64,000 nt of DNA from CAVTWH01 sp963850915. Its GTDB lineage: Bacteria; Actinomycetota; Actinomycetes; Mycobacteriales; Micromonosporaceae. Of this stretch, positions 33,836 to 41,933 are shown one piece after another (position 1 is the first letter of the stretch; every line of letters starts with the position of its first letter). A program made the position numbers and the translations under genes. The notes under the pieces are model-generated. The model did not search any database. It was not told the DNA's origin and worked only from the letters and a program-made list of their open reading frames with translations. The stretch is from contig CAWKND010000014.1 in the NCBI GenBank assembly GCA_963850915.1, positions 372,001 through 436,000 on the forward strand, given 5' to 3'.

Positions 33836-35707
33836 TCAACGAAGCAGCGCGGTGGGCGACACGGCCGCCGACGGTCCCGTCTGCGGGATCCATGCGGGTA
33901 CCGCGATCAGGGTGTCCCGCAGCCGGGCGAGTACCGGCGCGTCGACGGCACCGCGGTGCGCCAGTTCGTCCACCGTGGCCACCGGCCCGTTGGTCAGCCG
34001 GTCGGCCACGATTCGCTGCGCCCGCACCGGCCCCAGGGCCGGCAGGCTGGCCAGGAGCGCCAGCGGCGCCGAGTTGACGTCGACCAGGAACCCGTCGTCG
34101 TACCAGCGTGGCAGGTCGGGCCGGCCGATCCGCAGGTCCCGGGCCAGCTGTGGCGAGCGGGCCAGTACCGCCCGCGCGTCCTTGCGCCGTTCCCGCTGCT
34201 CGGTGCGGCGGCCCGGGTGCTCCCAGACCAGCGCGGCCCCGAATGCGTGGCCGGCGCCACCGAACATGCACAGCATTACCGCGATCCCACCGACGTCCGT
34301 CCGGCTGAAGCCGGGGGTGTCCGGCGCGCTGATCTCGGCAAAGACGACGACGAGCAGAGCGATATAGCCGAGGCAGGACCAGAGCAGCCACCAGCGCCGC
34401 CGCCAGAGGGCAAGGGCGCCGAAAATCAACCAGGTGAGGAAGCCGACGGAGCAGACGCAGACCATCGCCGCTCCGATCGCGGCCAGCACCCGGACGGTCA
34501 TGGAGGGGCGCGATCGGGTCGCGCGCGGCGACAGCCCCGAATACAGCACCAGGCCGCCCGGGGACACACCCCATGGTGGTACCGCGAGCAGGTTCCCGGC
34601 CGGTCCGAACCCGGCTGCGCCGAACTGACCCGCACCGTACTGGTCGGCACCAAGCTGGCTGGTCTCGAGCTGGCCCGAGTCGAGCTGGCCAGCTTGGCGC
34701 TGAGACGGGGTCAGCTGGGCTGGCAACCGGGGCGGAGGCATCGGCGGTGGGTCGGCGGCCTTCGGGTTCGTCGGCACGTGCGGGGCACTGAGCGAACTCA
34801 CCGGCATGGGAGTCGGCAGCGGTGGCGGCTCCACCACCGTCGCAACGACCGGCGAGGACCGGAACGGTAGCTCAGCCGCCAGCGGTACCTGCGGTGCCGG
34901 TGGGAGGTGCACGGCGGGCGGGGCGGCCAGTACCGGATCGGCGTGCAGGATCTGCTGGTGCAGGGTACGCAGCCGCTCGCCGGGTACCACGCCGTACTCG
35001 TCGGCCAGGTGGTTGTGTGCCGCCCGGTACGCGGCCAGCGCCTCGGCCTGCCGGTCCGACTGGTACAGCGCCAGCATCAGCAGGTAGCGCGGCTGTTCCC
35101 GGGCCGGGAACTCGGCCACCAGCCGGGTCAGGTCGGCGACCGTCTCGGCGGCCCGGCCCAGTTCGATGACGAGTTCGGCGCGCAGCTCCTCGGCGTCGGC
35201 CCGCCCGTCGCGCAGCCGCTCCCGCTCGCCGTCGAAGTACCCGCCGGCCAGCCCGGCCAGCGGCTGACCGCGGTGCAGCCCGATGGCCTGGGTCAACAAC
35301 TGCAGCGACTGCGCCGGTTGGGACCCGCGCTGTGCCCGCGCCTGGCGTACCAGCTCGGCGAAGCGGTTGGCGTCCACCGTGTCGTCGTCGACGCGCAGCC
35401 GGTAGCCACCGTCGGTCAGCGTGATCAGTTGGCCCGGCGAGCGCGGCGAGCGCTGCGGCTCCAGGATCCGGCGTAACCCGGCGACGTGCTTCTGTACCAC
35501 GTTGGCGCCGTTGCCGGGCGGGGCGTCCCGCCAGACGGCGTCCACGATGGAGTCGACGGCGACCGGCCGGCCGCCCGCCAGGATCAGTACGGCGAGGACT
35601 GCCCGCTGCTTACCCGGGCCGAGGTCCAACTCCTGCCCGTCGCGGTAGGCGCGCAGCGGGCCGAGTACCTCGAACCGGGGCGGTGCGCCGGTGGTACCCC
35701 CGTCCAC
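33836..35707 (-). CDS. Membrane-bound SARP/BTAD-type regulator with C-terminal ComEA-like HhH domain
   Basis: 623 residues from GTG 35707 (GGAGG eight bases upstream; ATG 35713 is an alternative). Domains: OmpR-type winged helix (about 10-100: RFEVLGPLRAYRDGQELDLG, GKQRAVLAVLILAG), bacterial transcriptional activator domain BTAD (about 112-257: DANRFAELVRQAR, LMLALYQSDRQAEALAAYRA), a 140-residue Pro/Gln-rich linker, three membrane helices (about 406-494), and a helix-hairpin-helix DNA-binding region like ComEA (about 540-602: VDVNSAPLALLASLPALGPV, RAQRIV). SARP regulators activate secondary-metabolite genes; a membrane-tethered form with a second DNA-binding domain is unusual. No antibiotic cluster adjoins it. 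Confidence 0.85.
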   Translation of the reverse strand: MDGGTTGAPPRFEVLGPLRAYRDGQELDLGPGKQRAVLAVLILAGGRPVAVDSIVDAVWRDAPPGNGANVVQKHVAGLRRILEPQRSPRSPGQLITLTDGGYRLRVDDDTVDANRFAELVRQARAQRGSQPAQSLQLLTQAIGLHRGQPLAGLAGGYFDGERERLRDGRADAEELRAELVIELGRAAETVADLTRLVAEFPAREQPRYLLMLALYQSDRQAEALAAYRAAHNHLADEYGVVPGERLRTLHQQILHADPVLAAPPAVHLPPAPQVPLAAELPFRSSPVVATVVEPPPLPTPMPVSSLSAPHVPTNPKAADPPPMPPPRLPAQLTPSQRQAGQLDSGQLETSQLGADQYGAGQFGAAGFGPAGNLLAVPPWGVSPGGLVLYSGLSPRATRSRPSMTVRVLAAIGAAMVCVCSVGFLTWLIFGALALWRRRWWLLWSCLGYIALLVVVFAEISAPDTPGFSRTDVGGIAVMLCMFGGAGHAFGAALVWEHPGRRTEQRERRKDARAVLARSPQLARDLRIGRPDLPRWYDDGFLVDVNSAPLALLASLPALGPVRAQRIVADRLTNGPVATVDELAHRGAVDAPVLARLRDTLIAVPAWIPQTGPSAAVSPTALLR

Positions 35708-35723
35708 GACCATCCCCTCCGCC

Positions 35724-35757
35724 CGCGTGATACCGCCCGCGTGATACCGCCCGCGCG
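35724..35757. repeat. 14-bp direct repeat upstream of the SARP-type gene
   Basis: CCGCCCGCGTGATA occurs twice in tandem, followed by a partial third copy CCGCCCGCG. It lies 15-50 bases before the start codon on the side where a promoter is expected, so it may be a binding site. Confidence 0.5.
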
Positions 35758-36002
35758 GCACCGGCTACGTGGCACCGACGGTGGGCCTGGTCAGCACGTC
35801 AGGTAGGCGGTCGGTTCGTCGGCAGCCGGGCCGAGCACACCTGGACCGACCGCGGCAGCCTAACGGAAGTGAGGTGGCAGTGGCAGTCGGCAGGATGGCC
35901 GAGTCCGTCCGATACCAGGTGAGCGTGTGGACAGACGGGGACGGCCAGCCGGGGGTGACCGAGGGGGTACCCCCGCTCTGGCCGCTGTCCACGCACCACC
36001 CG

Positions 36003-36038
36003 CCCCGCGCCCGCCGGCTACCGTCAGCGGGCGCGGGG
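36003..36038 (-). terminator. Terminator after the MEDS-HATPase gene
   Basis: CCCCGCGCCCGC and GCGGGCGCGGGG form a perfect 12-bp stem around a 12-base loop, starting 12 bases after the stop codon of the minus-strand gene. Confidence 0.75.
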
Positions 36039-36049
36039 CACCGCGTCGG

Positions 36050-36997
36050 TCAGCGCCACAGGTACAGCCGGGTGGTGGTGCAGTCGGGGTGGTTGTGCGT
36101 CTCGACCAGGTCGCACAGCTGGTTGGCGGCGAAGAGTCCGCGCCCGCGCGGGCTGTCCTGCGCCGCGCCCACCAGGCCGGCGGTGAGTTCGTGGAACTCG
36201 CCCGGGGTACGGATCTCACAGACCACCCGGTCCGGCCGGTCGAGCAGCCGCAACGTACCCGGCTCGGCGCCTTCGGCCAGCGCCGGACCGGCCACCTCAC
36301 CGACGGCCCGCTGCAGGTCGAGTACCCGCTGGGCGGGCAGCCCGACCTGGTCGCCGTAGCGCGCCAGCAGCTCCGCCACGATCGGCAGCGTCTCCCGGTC
36401 GAAGTCGACCTCCACGGCCACCGGCGCGGTGTCCGGCAGCGGGTCGTTCAGCGCGCCGATGACCCGCTCCGGCTCCACATAGCCGGCACAGGGCTGGCAC
36501 TGCCCGTCCTCGACCATCGCGGGATGGGTACGGGCGGCGAAGCGCAGTACCTCGCGGCTGAGCCCGGTACCGTCCCACGGGCACAGGATCGTCGTCGGTG
36601 CGTCGGCCAGTACCCGGTTGATCAGGGACTCGTGCCGTACCGCCAGCCACTCCTCGGCGGGCCGGCGGCCGGGCCAGAGCGGCTCGCCGACGATGCGGGT
36701 ACGGCGGGTACCGTGCCGCTCCACGAAGGCGCGCAGCACGGTCGGGATGATCAGCATCGGGTTGCGCCCCGCCAGCGCCATGTCGTGGAACTCGACCAGC
36801 TCCGCCCGCTCACCGAGAACCTCCCGAACGAGCTCCAGTTGCCGCCCAGGCACCGCCACCATGACCGGCTCGCGGGCGTCGAGTCCATCCCGGACGAAGT
36901 CCGTGACCACGGTCAGGTACTCGGCCAGCGAGCTGTACACCAGTCCGATGTGGTGCAGACCGGCGTGCGGGGGCGTACCGATGGTGTGGGTGGGCAT
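36050..36997 (-). CDS. MEDS domain / anti-sigma-factor-like HATPase protein
   Basis: 315-residue cytoplasmic regulator. The N-terminal MEDS (DcmR-like sensory) domain (about 10-175) has HHIGLVYSSLAEYLTVVTDF, EPVMVAVPGRQLELVREVLG and ILCPWDGTGLS. The C-terminal part (about 195-315) is a RsbW-like HATPase_c_2 domain: LQRAVGEVAGPALAEGA, RVVCEIRTPGEF and SPRGRGLFAANQLCDLVE, with the ATP-lid G motifs. Such fusions are frequent in actinobacteria and are thought to sense a signal and bind anti-sigma antagonists or sigma factors. ATG 36997 is chosen because the upstream in-frame stretch is low-complexity. It is monocistronic. Confidence 0.85.
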   Translation of the reverse strand: MPTHTIGTPPHAGLHHIGLVYSSLAEYLTVVTDFVRDGLDAREPVMVAVPGRQLELVREVLGERAELVEFHDMALAGRNPMLIIPTVLRAFVERHGTRRTRIVGEPLWPGRRPAEEWLAVRHESLINRVLADAPTTILCPWDGTGLSREVLRFAARTHPAMVEDGQCQPCAGYVEPERVIGALNDPLPDTAPVAVEVDFDRETLPIVAELLARYGDQVGLPAQRVLDLQRAVGEVAGPALAEGAEPGTLRLLDRPDRVVCEIRTPGEFHELTAGLVGAAQDSPRGRGLFAANQLCDLVETHNHPDCTTTRLYLWR

Positions 36998-37237
36998 TGG
37001 TTGTGTCCCTTGGTCCTTGCGCCCCGGTCGGGTGGGCGCGGTGCGGGCTGCGCGGTCGGGGCGACGCTCGGGCGTCGCGCTACTCTCCGTGGAGGAAGCC
37101 GTACCCAGGGTATCGCGCCCCGGCACACTTCGTGGTTCACGCCGCGTCCCGGCCGACCCTCGGCCGGTGGAAGCGGGGCGTCCACGGGTACGTACAGGCC
37201 GGCGCTGCGCGGCTGGGGCAGCGGTACCGTGAGGCGG

Positions 37238-37447
37238 GTGAAGTTCGTACTCGAAGTGGAGCTGGGCGAGTCCGACGGGAACGCCGCACAGGAACTGGGC
37301 CGGATCCTGCGGTACTGGGGCGGCAGCCTCAACGACATCCCACTCGTACCCGGCACCGGGTTCCCGGTCTACGACTCGGCCTACCGCGAGGTCGGCCGCT
37401 GGCGGATCGTCCCGTCCGACGCTCCCTCCGCGGAAAGCGTTGAGTAG
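37238..37447 (+). CDS. Small conserved-looking protein, unknown function
   Basis: 69 residues, MKFVLEVELGESDGNAAQEL then GRILRYWGGSLNDIPLVPG and VYDSAYREVGRWRIV. It is acidic, has no membrane segment and reads like a compact alpha/beta protein, with a sharp start at GTG 37238 behind GAGGCGG. The sequence composition is not low-complexity, which supports a real gene. It faces away from the MEDS-HATPase gene. I recall similar short proteins in actinobacterial genomes but cannot name a family. Confidence 0.7.
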   Translation: MKFVLEVELGESDGNAAQELGRILRYWGGSLNDIPLVPGTGFPVYDSAYREVGRWRIVPSDAPSAESVE

Positions 37448-37609
37448 CAACAGAGGCAGCTGATCGGGGCGCGCCTGGGGTTCGCCGGGTTAGGGGAGTG
37501 AGCCGGCCGGCGCGACCCACTCGCAGCGCGGGCCGCCCACGTCGGCGATCAGGTCGAAGTCGCGGTCGTAGTGCAGCACGATCGCCCCGTACACGTGCAG
37601 GATGGGTGC

Positions 37610-38122
37610 ATGCCTGTTGTCGAAGCGGTGGTCACCGTACCCGTCCCGCCGGCGTTGGCGTTCGCGGTTTCGCAGACGGTCACACCCGTGCGGTACCGGT
37701 GGGATCCGTTCATTCGCGAGCAGCACTTCACCCAGGGCGCTACCAGACCCGGCAAGGGGGTACGCACCTTCACCCGGTCGCGCCACCACTTCACGATGGT
37801 CAGCGAGTACGTCTCCTACGCACCACCCAGCCACGTCGGCATGAAGATGGTCGAGGGCCCCTGGTTCTTCGAGATGTTCGCGGGCGGCTGGCGATTCGCC
37901 CCGGACGGCGCGGGCGGCACCGTGGCCACGTGGCGGTACCACTTCCGTTGCCGGCCAAGAGCTCTGCGCCCGATCGCCGACGTCATCGGCCGCTGGTTGC
38001 TCGGCCGCGACATCCGCCGCCGGATCGCCGGGTACGCGGCGGGCTGCCTCGACCCGGTCGTGATCGCCGCGGCCCAGGAGCAGCTCCGGCCAGCGGACCG
38101 CAGCACGCCACCGGCGCCCTGA
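37610..38122 (+). CDS. SRPBCC-fold (polyketide cyclase/START-like) protein
   Basis: 170-residue helix-grip protein: PVVEAVVTVPVPPALAFAVS at the start, RYRWDPFIREQHF, GTRT-like GKGVRTFTRSRHHFTM, and WRFAPDGAGGTVATWRYHF with the long C-terminal helix. The fold binds hydrophobic ligands in a deep pocket; no catalytic role can be read. ATG 37610 is chosen behind AGGATGGG. It converges on the AAA-ATPase gene across 120 bases. Confidence 0.78.
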   Translation: MPVVEAVVTVPVPPALAFAVSQTVTPVRYRWDPFIREQHFTQGATRPGKGVRTFTRSRHHFTMVSEYVSYAPPSHVGMKMVEGPWFFEMFAGGWRFAPDGAGGTVATWRYHFRCRPRALRPIADVIGRWLLGRDIRRRIAGYAAGCLDPVVIAAAQEQLRPADRSTPPAP

Positions 38123-38242
38123 CTCCAGATCATCGGTTGTCCGCCAGGACCCCGGGGAAGCTGGTGTCGTCCGGCAATACCCGGGCTGAGGCGGCATGGA
38201 GCGGTTGGCCTGATCTTGCGAGCTATCCCGGGGCGCACGTGC

Positions 38243-39496
38243 TCATGGGGTTACGCGCCAGAGCGCGTCGAGTGGCAGCGCGCGGAGCTTGTCGCCGAAG
38301 GGAAGAGTTTGTTGACCTGTGTAGAGAACGTAGCCGGCAATGAATCGATCTCCGAGGATGCCGCTCAGGTTGCGAAGACCGGCCAGGTCTTCGGTGCGGA
38401 TGGTGGCGCCGGCCTTGATCTCTACGCCGATCACGCGGCCGTCGGGGGTCTCGATCACCGCGTCGACCTCGAGTTTGTCCTTGGTGCGGTAGTGGTAGAG
38501 CCGGGCGCGTTCTTGTGACCAGGTCAGCTGGCGAGCCAGTTCCATGACAGCGAAATTCTCCATCATCGGTCCGGCGGCGCCTCCCGGCTCGTCGAGTCGC
38601 ACAGCATCCTGGCCGAGCAGGTGGCAGGCGATACCTGTGTCGACGAATGCGAGCTTCGGTGTACCGACGGCCCGGTGTGTCTGGTTGGAGGCCCAGGCGG
38701 GAATGCTCTTGACGAGGAACACCGAGGACAACAGCTCCAGGTACCGAACGAGCGTGGTTCTCGGGATGCCGGACTGTCCTGCCAACGTGCCTGGCACCAG
38801 CAGACCGCCCGCTCGTCCGGCCAGCAGGGCGAGGAGTTTGAGGAGATCGCCGCGGCGTTCGATGTTCGCCAGTTCCAGCACGTCCCGCTCGATGAGGGTC
38901 GAGAGATAGGAGTCGAAGAACGCACTCCGGCGGCGTGCTGTGCGACGGAGGGCCTCGGGGAAACCTCCGACGACAAGCCTGTCGAGATAGTCCTTCCGGC
39001 GCATGGACGAGGAGTGGTTGATGCTCGGGCCGTGGCGGAACGCCGTGTCGATGAACAGGTCCGCCGTCCCGGCTATCTCACCTTGGGAGAACGGCCACAG
39101 TTCGATGATCTCCATCCGGCCGGGCAGCGCGTCCGGGAGGGTCCGTAGCGCCAGTACCCGCGACGACCCGGTGAGGAGAAAGCGGCCGGGTGTGGGGTCC
39201 AGGTCGACAGCGACTTTGATCGGTCGGAGAAGCTCGGGTACCAGCTGGATTTCATCGATGATCATGAGTCCGTCATGGTCGACGAAGCCGGTCGGATCGT
39301 CCCGGGCGGCGCGCAGGGTGGCCGGGTCGTCGAGGAGACGAATCACGGTGGCTGAACGGCTGGCGGCGGCGAGCCTGGTCAAGGTGCTCTTGCCGGACTG
39401 GCGGGCGCCATTGACCAGCACGACCCTGGTGTCCGCCAAGGCCTCCGAGACCAGCGACTCGGCGTGTCGAGGGATGAGAACGGGGCGTTCCGGCAT
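38243..39496 (-). CDS. AAA_14/DUF4143 ATPase with nuclease-like C-terminus
   Basis: 417 residues. The AAA core has Walker A NGARQSGKST (about 29-38), Walker B LMIIDEIQ (77-84) and sensor LLTGSSR. The C-terminal DUF4143 part carries LEVDAVI...GVEIKAG (about 342-363), matching the D...ExK core of PD-(D/E)XK nucleases. The family is widespread in bacteria and archaea, often mobile and linked to stress or defence without a settled function. Here it stands alone, reads against its neighbours, and has less of the GTAC bias than surrounding genes, which hints at acquisition. ATG 39496 is six bases from a TACCAT -10 box. Confidence 0.85.
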   Translation of the reverse strand: MPERPVLIPRHAESLVSEALADTRVVLVNGARQSGKSTLTRLAAASRSATVIRLLDDPATLRAARDDPTGFVDHDGLMIIDEIQLVPELLRPIKVAVDLDPTPGRFLLTGSSRVLALRTLPDALPGRMEIIELWPFSQGEIAGTADLFIDTAFRHGPSINHSSSMRRKDYLDRLVVGGFPEALRRTARRRSAFFDSYLSTLIERDVLELANIERRGDLLKLLALLAGRAGGLLVPGTLAGQSGIPRTTLVRYLELLSSVFLVKSIPAWASNQTHRAVGTPKLAFVDTGIACHLLGQDAVRLDEPGGAAGPMMENFAVMELARQLTWSQERARLYHYRTKDKLEVDAVIETPDGRVIGVEIKAGATIRTEDLAGLRNLSGILGDRFIAGYVLYTGQQTLPFGDKLRALPLDALWRVTP

Positions 39497-39502
39497 GGGG
39501 CA

Positions 39503-39508
39503 ATGGTA
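39503..39508 (-). promoter_or_regulatory. -10 box of the AAA_14/DUF4143 gene
   Basis: TACCAT on the minus strand, six bases before ATG 39496; leaderless layout. Confidence 0.45.
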
Positions 39509-39972
39509 CGCCGATAGCAAGATCAATGGGCACATGGACGGAGCTGCTCCGGTCAAATGGACGCTAGATCTGTGGTCAGATGGCCGGAATACAAATGGGC
39601 ATCTGGTCGCCATGCCGGCCGCGTGCGCGCTTCGGGATGGCTGGGGCGTCCGGCGCGAGGCGCGCTGCCCGATGAGCCCGGCGCATCCCCCTCCCAGGGG
39701 TTGCCGATGCCGGTACCAGCTTCGGCAGGGCAGGATTCGTCCGCATTCCGTGGCAGTCCGGAACTCGGCTCGAATACATCGACGCCCTTGTCATGTCTGG
39801 CAAGCGGCTCTACGCTCCGTTCAGGGTTTAGTTCAGTTCGTTAACTAAGTCCTCTTGAACTGGCTCCGCGGTCGCCGCCCCCACCGCGGCGCTTCGTCGA
39901 TCGCGTCATCACACCCCCTGCGTCGCACGACGCTGCCATGCGCTCGGCGTTGTGCGGAAAACGAGGCTCCCC
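39509..39972. other. Gene-free region upstream of the arabinofuranosidase gene
   Basis: No supported gene in about 460 bases. It holds the start of the ATPase transcript on the minus strand and, at 39838-39848, TCGTTAACTAA, also present before the SGNH esterase gene. The stretch around 39820-39855 is AT-rich and is the likely promoter area for the plus-strand secreted enzyme. Confidence 0.5.
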
Positions 39973-41853
39973 ATGCACCTGGCACCGTCCATCCGACGGC
40001 GGACTCAGCTCGCCGTCGCCTGCCTACTAGTCGCCGTCGCCTCCCTCACCACGGCCACTCTCCAGGCGACCGTCGCCACCGCCGCGACCCCGACCCTGCC
40101 GTGCGACATCTACGCCGCCGGTGGAACGCCGTGCGTGACCGCGCACAGCACCACCCGGGCGCTGTTCGCCTCCTACAACGGCCCGCTGTACCAAATCCAA
40201 CGCTCCTCGGACAGCGGCTTCCTGAACATCAATCTGCGCGCCGCCGGCGGGGTCGCCAACGCCGCGCCCCAGGTGTCCTTCTGCGCCGGTACCACCTGCG
40301 CGATCACCAAGATCTACGACCAGACAACCAACCACAACGATCTCCCGGTATCGCCGGGCGGCACCTTCGCCGGCCCCGGCCCGAACCTGTCGGACATCGG
40401 CGCCAACGCCATGGCGCTACCGGTGACCGTCGGCGGGCAGACCGTGTACGGCGTACTGGTCACCCCCGGTACCGGCTACCGCGTCACCGCGAACAACGTA
40501 CCCACCGGCTCCCAGCCCGAGGGCATCTACATGGTCACCTCCTCGAACGCGGTGAACGGCGTGTGCTGCTTCGACTACGGCTCAGGCGAGGTCGACGGCA
40601 ACGACGACGGCAACGCCACGATGAACGCGATCTACTGGGGCCAGGCGTGCTGGACCGGCGGCTGCACCGGCAACGGCCCGTGGGTCGCGGGTGACCTGGA
40701 GAACGGCATGTACCTCAGCGCCGCCGGCCCGAACAACCCCAGCTACACCGGTACCCACCTGCCGTTCGTCAGCGCGTGGGAGAAGAACAACGGCACCACC
40801 AACTTCACGCTCAAGGTCGGTGATGCCACCACGGGCGGCCTGACCACCACCTACTCGGGGGCGCTGCCCAGCGGGTACAACCCGATGAAGGTGCAGCCGT
40901 CGATCCTGCTCGGTACCGGCGGCGACAACAGCGACGGTGACATGGGCGAGTTCTTCGAGGGCGCGGTCACCCAGGGCTTCCCGACCGACGCCACCGAGAA
41001 CGCGGTACAGGCATCCCTGTCCACCGCCGGCTACAGCAACAACAGCACGCTGTACGCCACCTCGGAGTCGGTGATCAGCCTGCGGGCGCACGCCAACAAC
41101 AAGTACGTGGACGCCGCCAACAACGGTGCCAACCCGCTGATCGCGGACGCGACCGCGATCGGCAAGAACCAGACCTTCGACCTGTTCGCCAGCCCGGGCG
41201 GCGCGGTGAGCCTCCGGGCACACGCCAACGGCCACATCGTCACCGCCGACAACGCGGGCGCGGCACCGCTCATCGCCAACCGGGGCTCGGCCGGGCCGTG
41301 GGAGACCTTCGATCTGATCAGGAACCCGGACGGCAGCGTGAGCCTGCGCGCACGTGCCAACGGCAAGATCGTGACCGCCGAGAACGCCGGCGCCGCAGCA
41401 CTGATCGCGAACCGTACCGCGGTCGGCCCGTGGGAGGAGTTCGACCTCGTCCGGGACACAGTGCCGGTGAGCTTCCGGGCGCACGCGAACAGCCGGCTGG
41501 TGACCGCTGAGAACGCCGGCGCCGCAGCACTGATCGCGAACCGTACGGCGGTCGGCCCGTGGGAGACGTTCGATCTGATCGGCAACAACGACGGCAGCGT
41601 GAGCTTCCGCGCGCACGCGAACAACCAGATCGTCACGGCCGCCAACAACGGCGGCTCACCCCTGATCGCCAACCGCACCACGATCGGGCCGTCCGAGTCG
41701 TTCGACCTCTTCACGAACGCCGACGGCAGCGTGAGCCTCCGCGCGCACGCGAACAACCGGGTCGTGACCGCCCCCAACGCCGGCGCGTCCTCGTTGATAG
41801 CCAGCAGCACCTGGATCGGCCAGGGCGAGGAGTTCGACCTGCTCCTCGACTGA
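39973..41853 (+). CDS. Secreted GH54-type alpha-L-arabinofuranosidase with fascin-like repeats
   Basis: 626 residues from ATG 39973 (GTG 39952 adds seven). Sec signal peptide ends near VATAA|TP. The catalytic part (about 40-350) matches AbfB: PCDIYAAGGTPCVTAHSTTRAL, the rare vicinal pair Cys198-Cys199 in VCCFDYGSGE, with the nucleophile-equivalent Glu206, and Asp318 in GTGGDNSDGD as the acid/base equivalent. In place of the fungal AbfB arabinose-binding domain it has six repeats of about 43 residues (SLRAHANNK.VTA..., FDL), which should form fascin-like beta-trefoils for binding polysaccharide. It probably trims arabinose from plant arabinoxylan or arabinan. Confidence 0.9.
   Translation: MHLAPSIRRRTQLAVACLLVAVASLTTATLQATVATAATPTLPCDIYAAGGTPCVTAHSTTRALFASYNGPLYQIQRSSDSGFLNINLRAAGGVANAAPQVSFCAGTTCAITKIYDQTTNHNDLPVSPGGTFAGPGPNLSDIGANAMALPVTVGGQTVYGVLVTPGTGYRVTANNVPTGSQPEGIYMVTSSNAVNGVCCFDYGSGEVDGNDDGNATMNAIYWGQACWTGGCTGNGPWVAGDLENGMYLSAAGPNNPSYTGTHLPFVSAWEKNNGTTNFTLKVGDATTGGLTTTYSGALPSGYNPMKVQPSILLGTGGDNSDGDMGEFFEGAVTQGFPTDATENAVQASLSTAGYSNNSTLYATSESVISLRAHANNKYVDAANNGANPLIADATAIGKNQTFDLFASPGGAVSLRAHANGHIVTADNAGAAPLIANRGSAGPWETFDLIRNPDGSVSLRARANGKIVTAENAGAAALIANRTAVGPWEEFDLVRDTVPVSFRAHANSRLVTAENAGAAALIANRTAVGPWETFDLIGNNDGSVSFRAHANNQIVTAANNGGSPLIANRTTIGPSESFDLFTNADGSVSLRAHANNRVVTAPNAGASSLIASSTWIGQGEEFDLLLD
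41374..41570 (+). repeat. Near-identical 65-bp direct repeats in the arabinofuranosidase gene
   Basis: The segments starting at 41374 and 41503, each GTGACCGC.GAGAACGCCGG onward for about 65 bases, differ at only a couple of positions. They encode the same part of neighbouring fascin-like repeats and point to recent duplication or gene conversion. Confidence 0.85.
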
Positions 41854-41872
41854 CCGCGAATCCCGGCCGCAA

Positions 41873-41912
41873 CCGTCGCCGGAAGGGCACAGCCGTGCCC
41901 TTCCGGCGACGG
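41873..41912. terminator. Strong bidirectional terminator after the arabinofuranosidase gene
   Basis: CCGTCGCCGGAAGGGCAC and GTGCCCTTCCGGCGACGG form a perfect 18-bp stem with loop AGCC, between two convergent genes. Confidence 0.9.
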
Positions 41913-41933
41913 CGGTTGGGAGCCGGACAGCCC

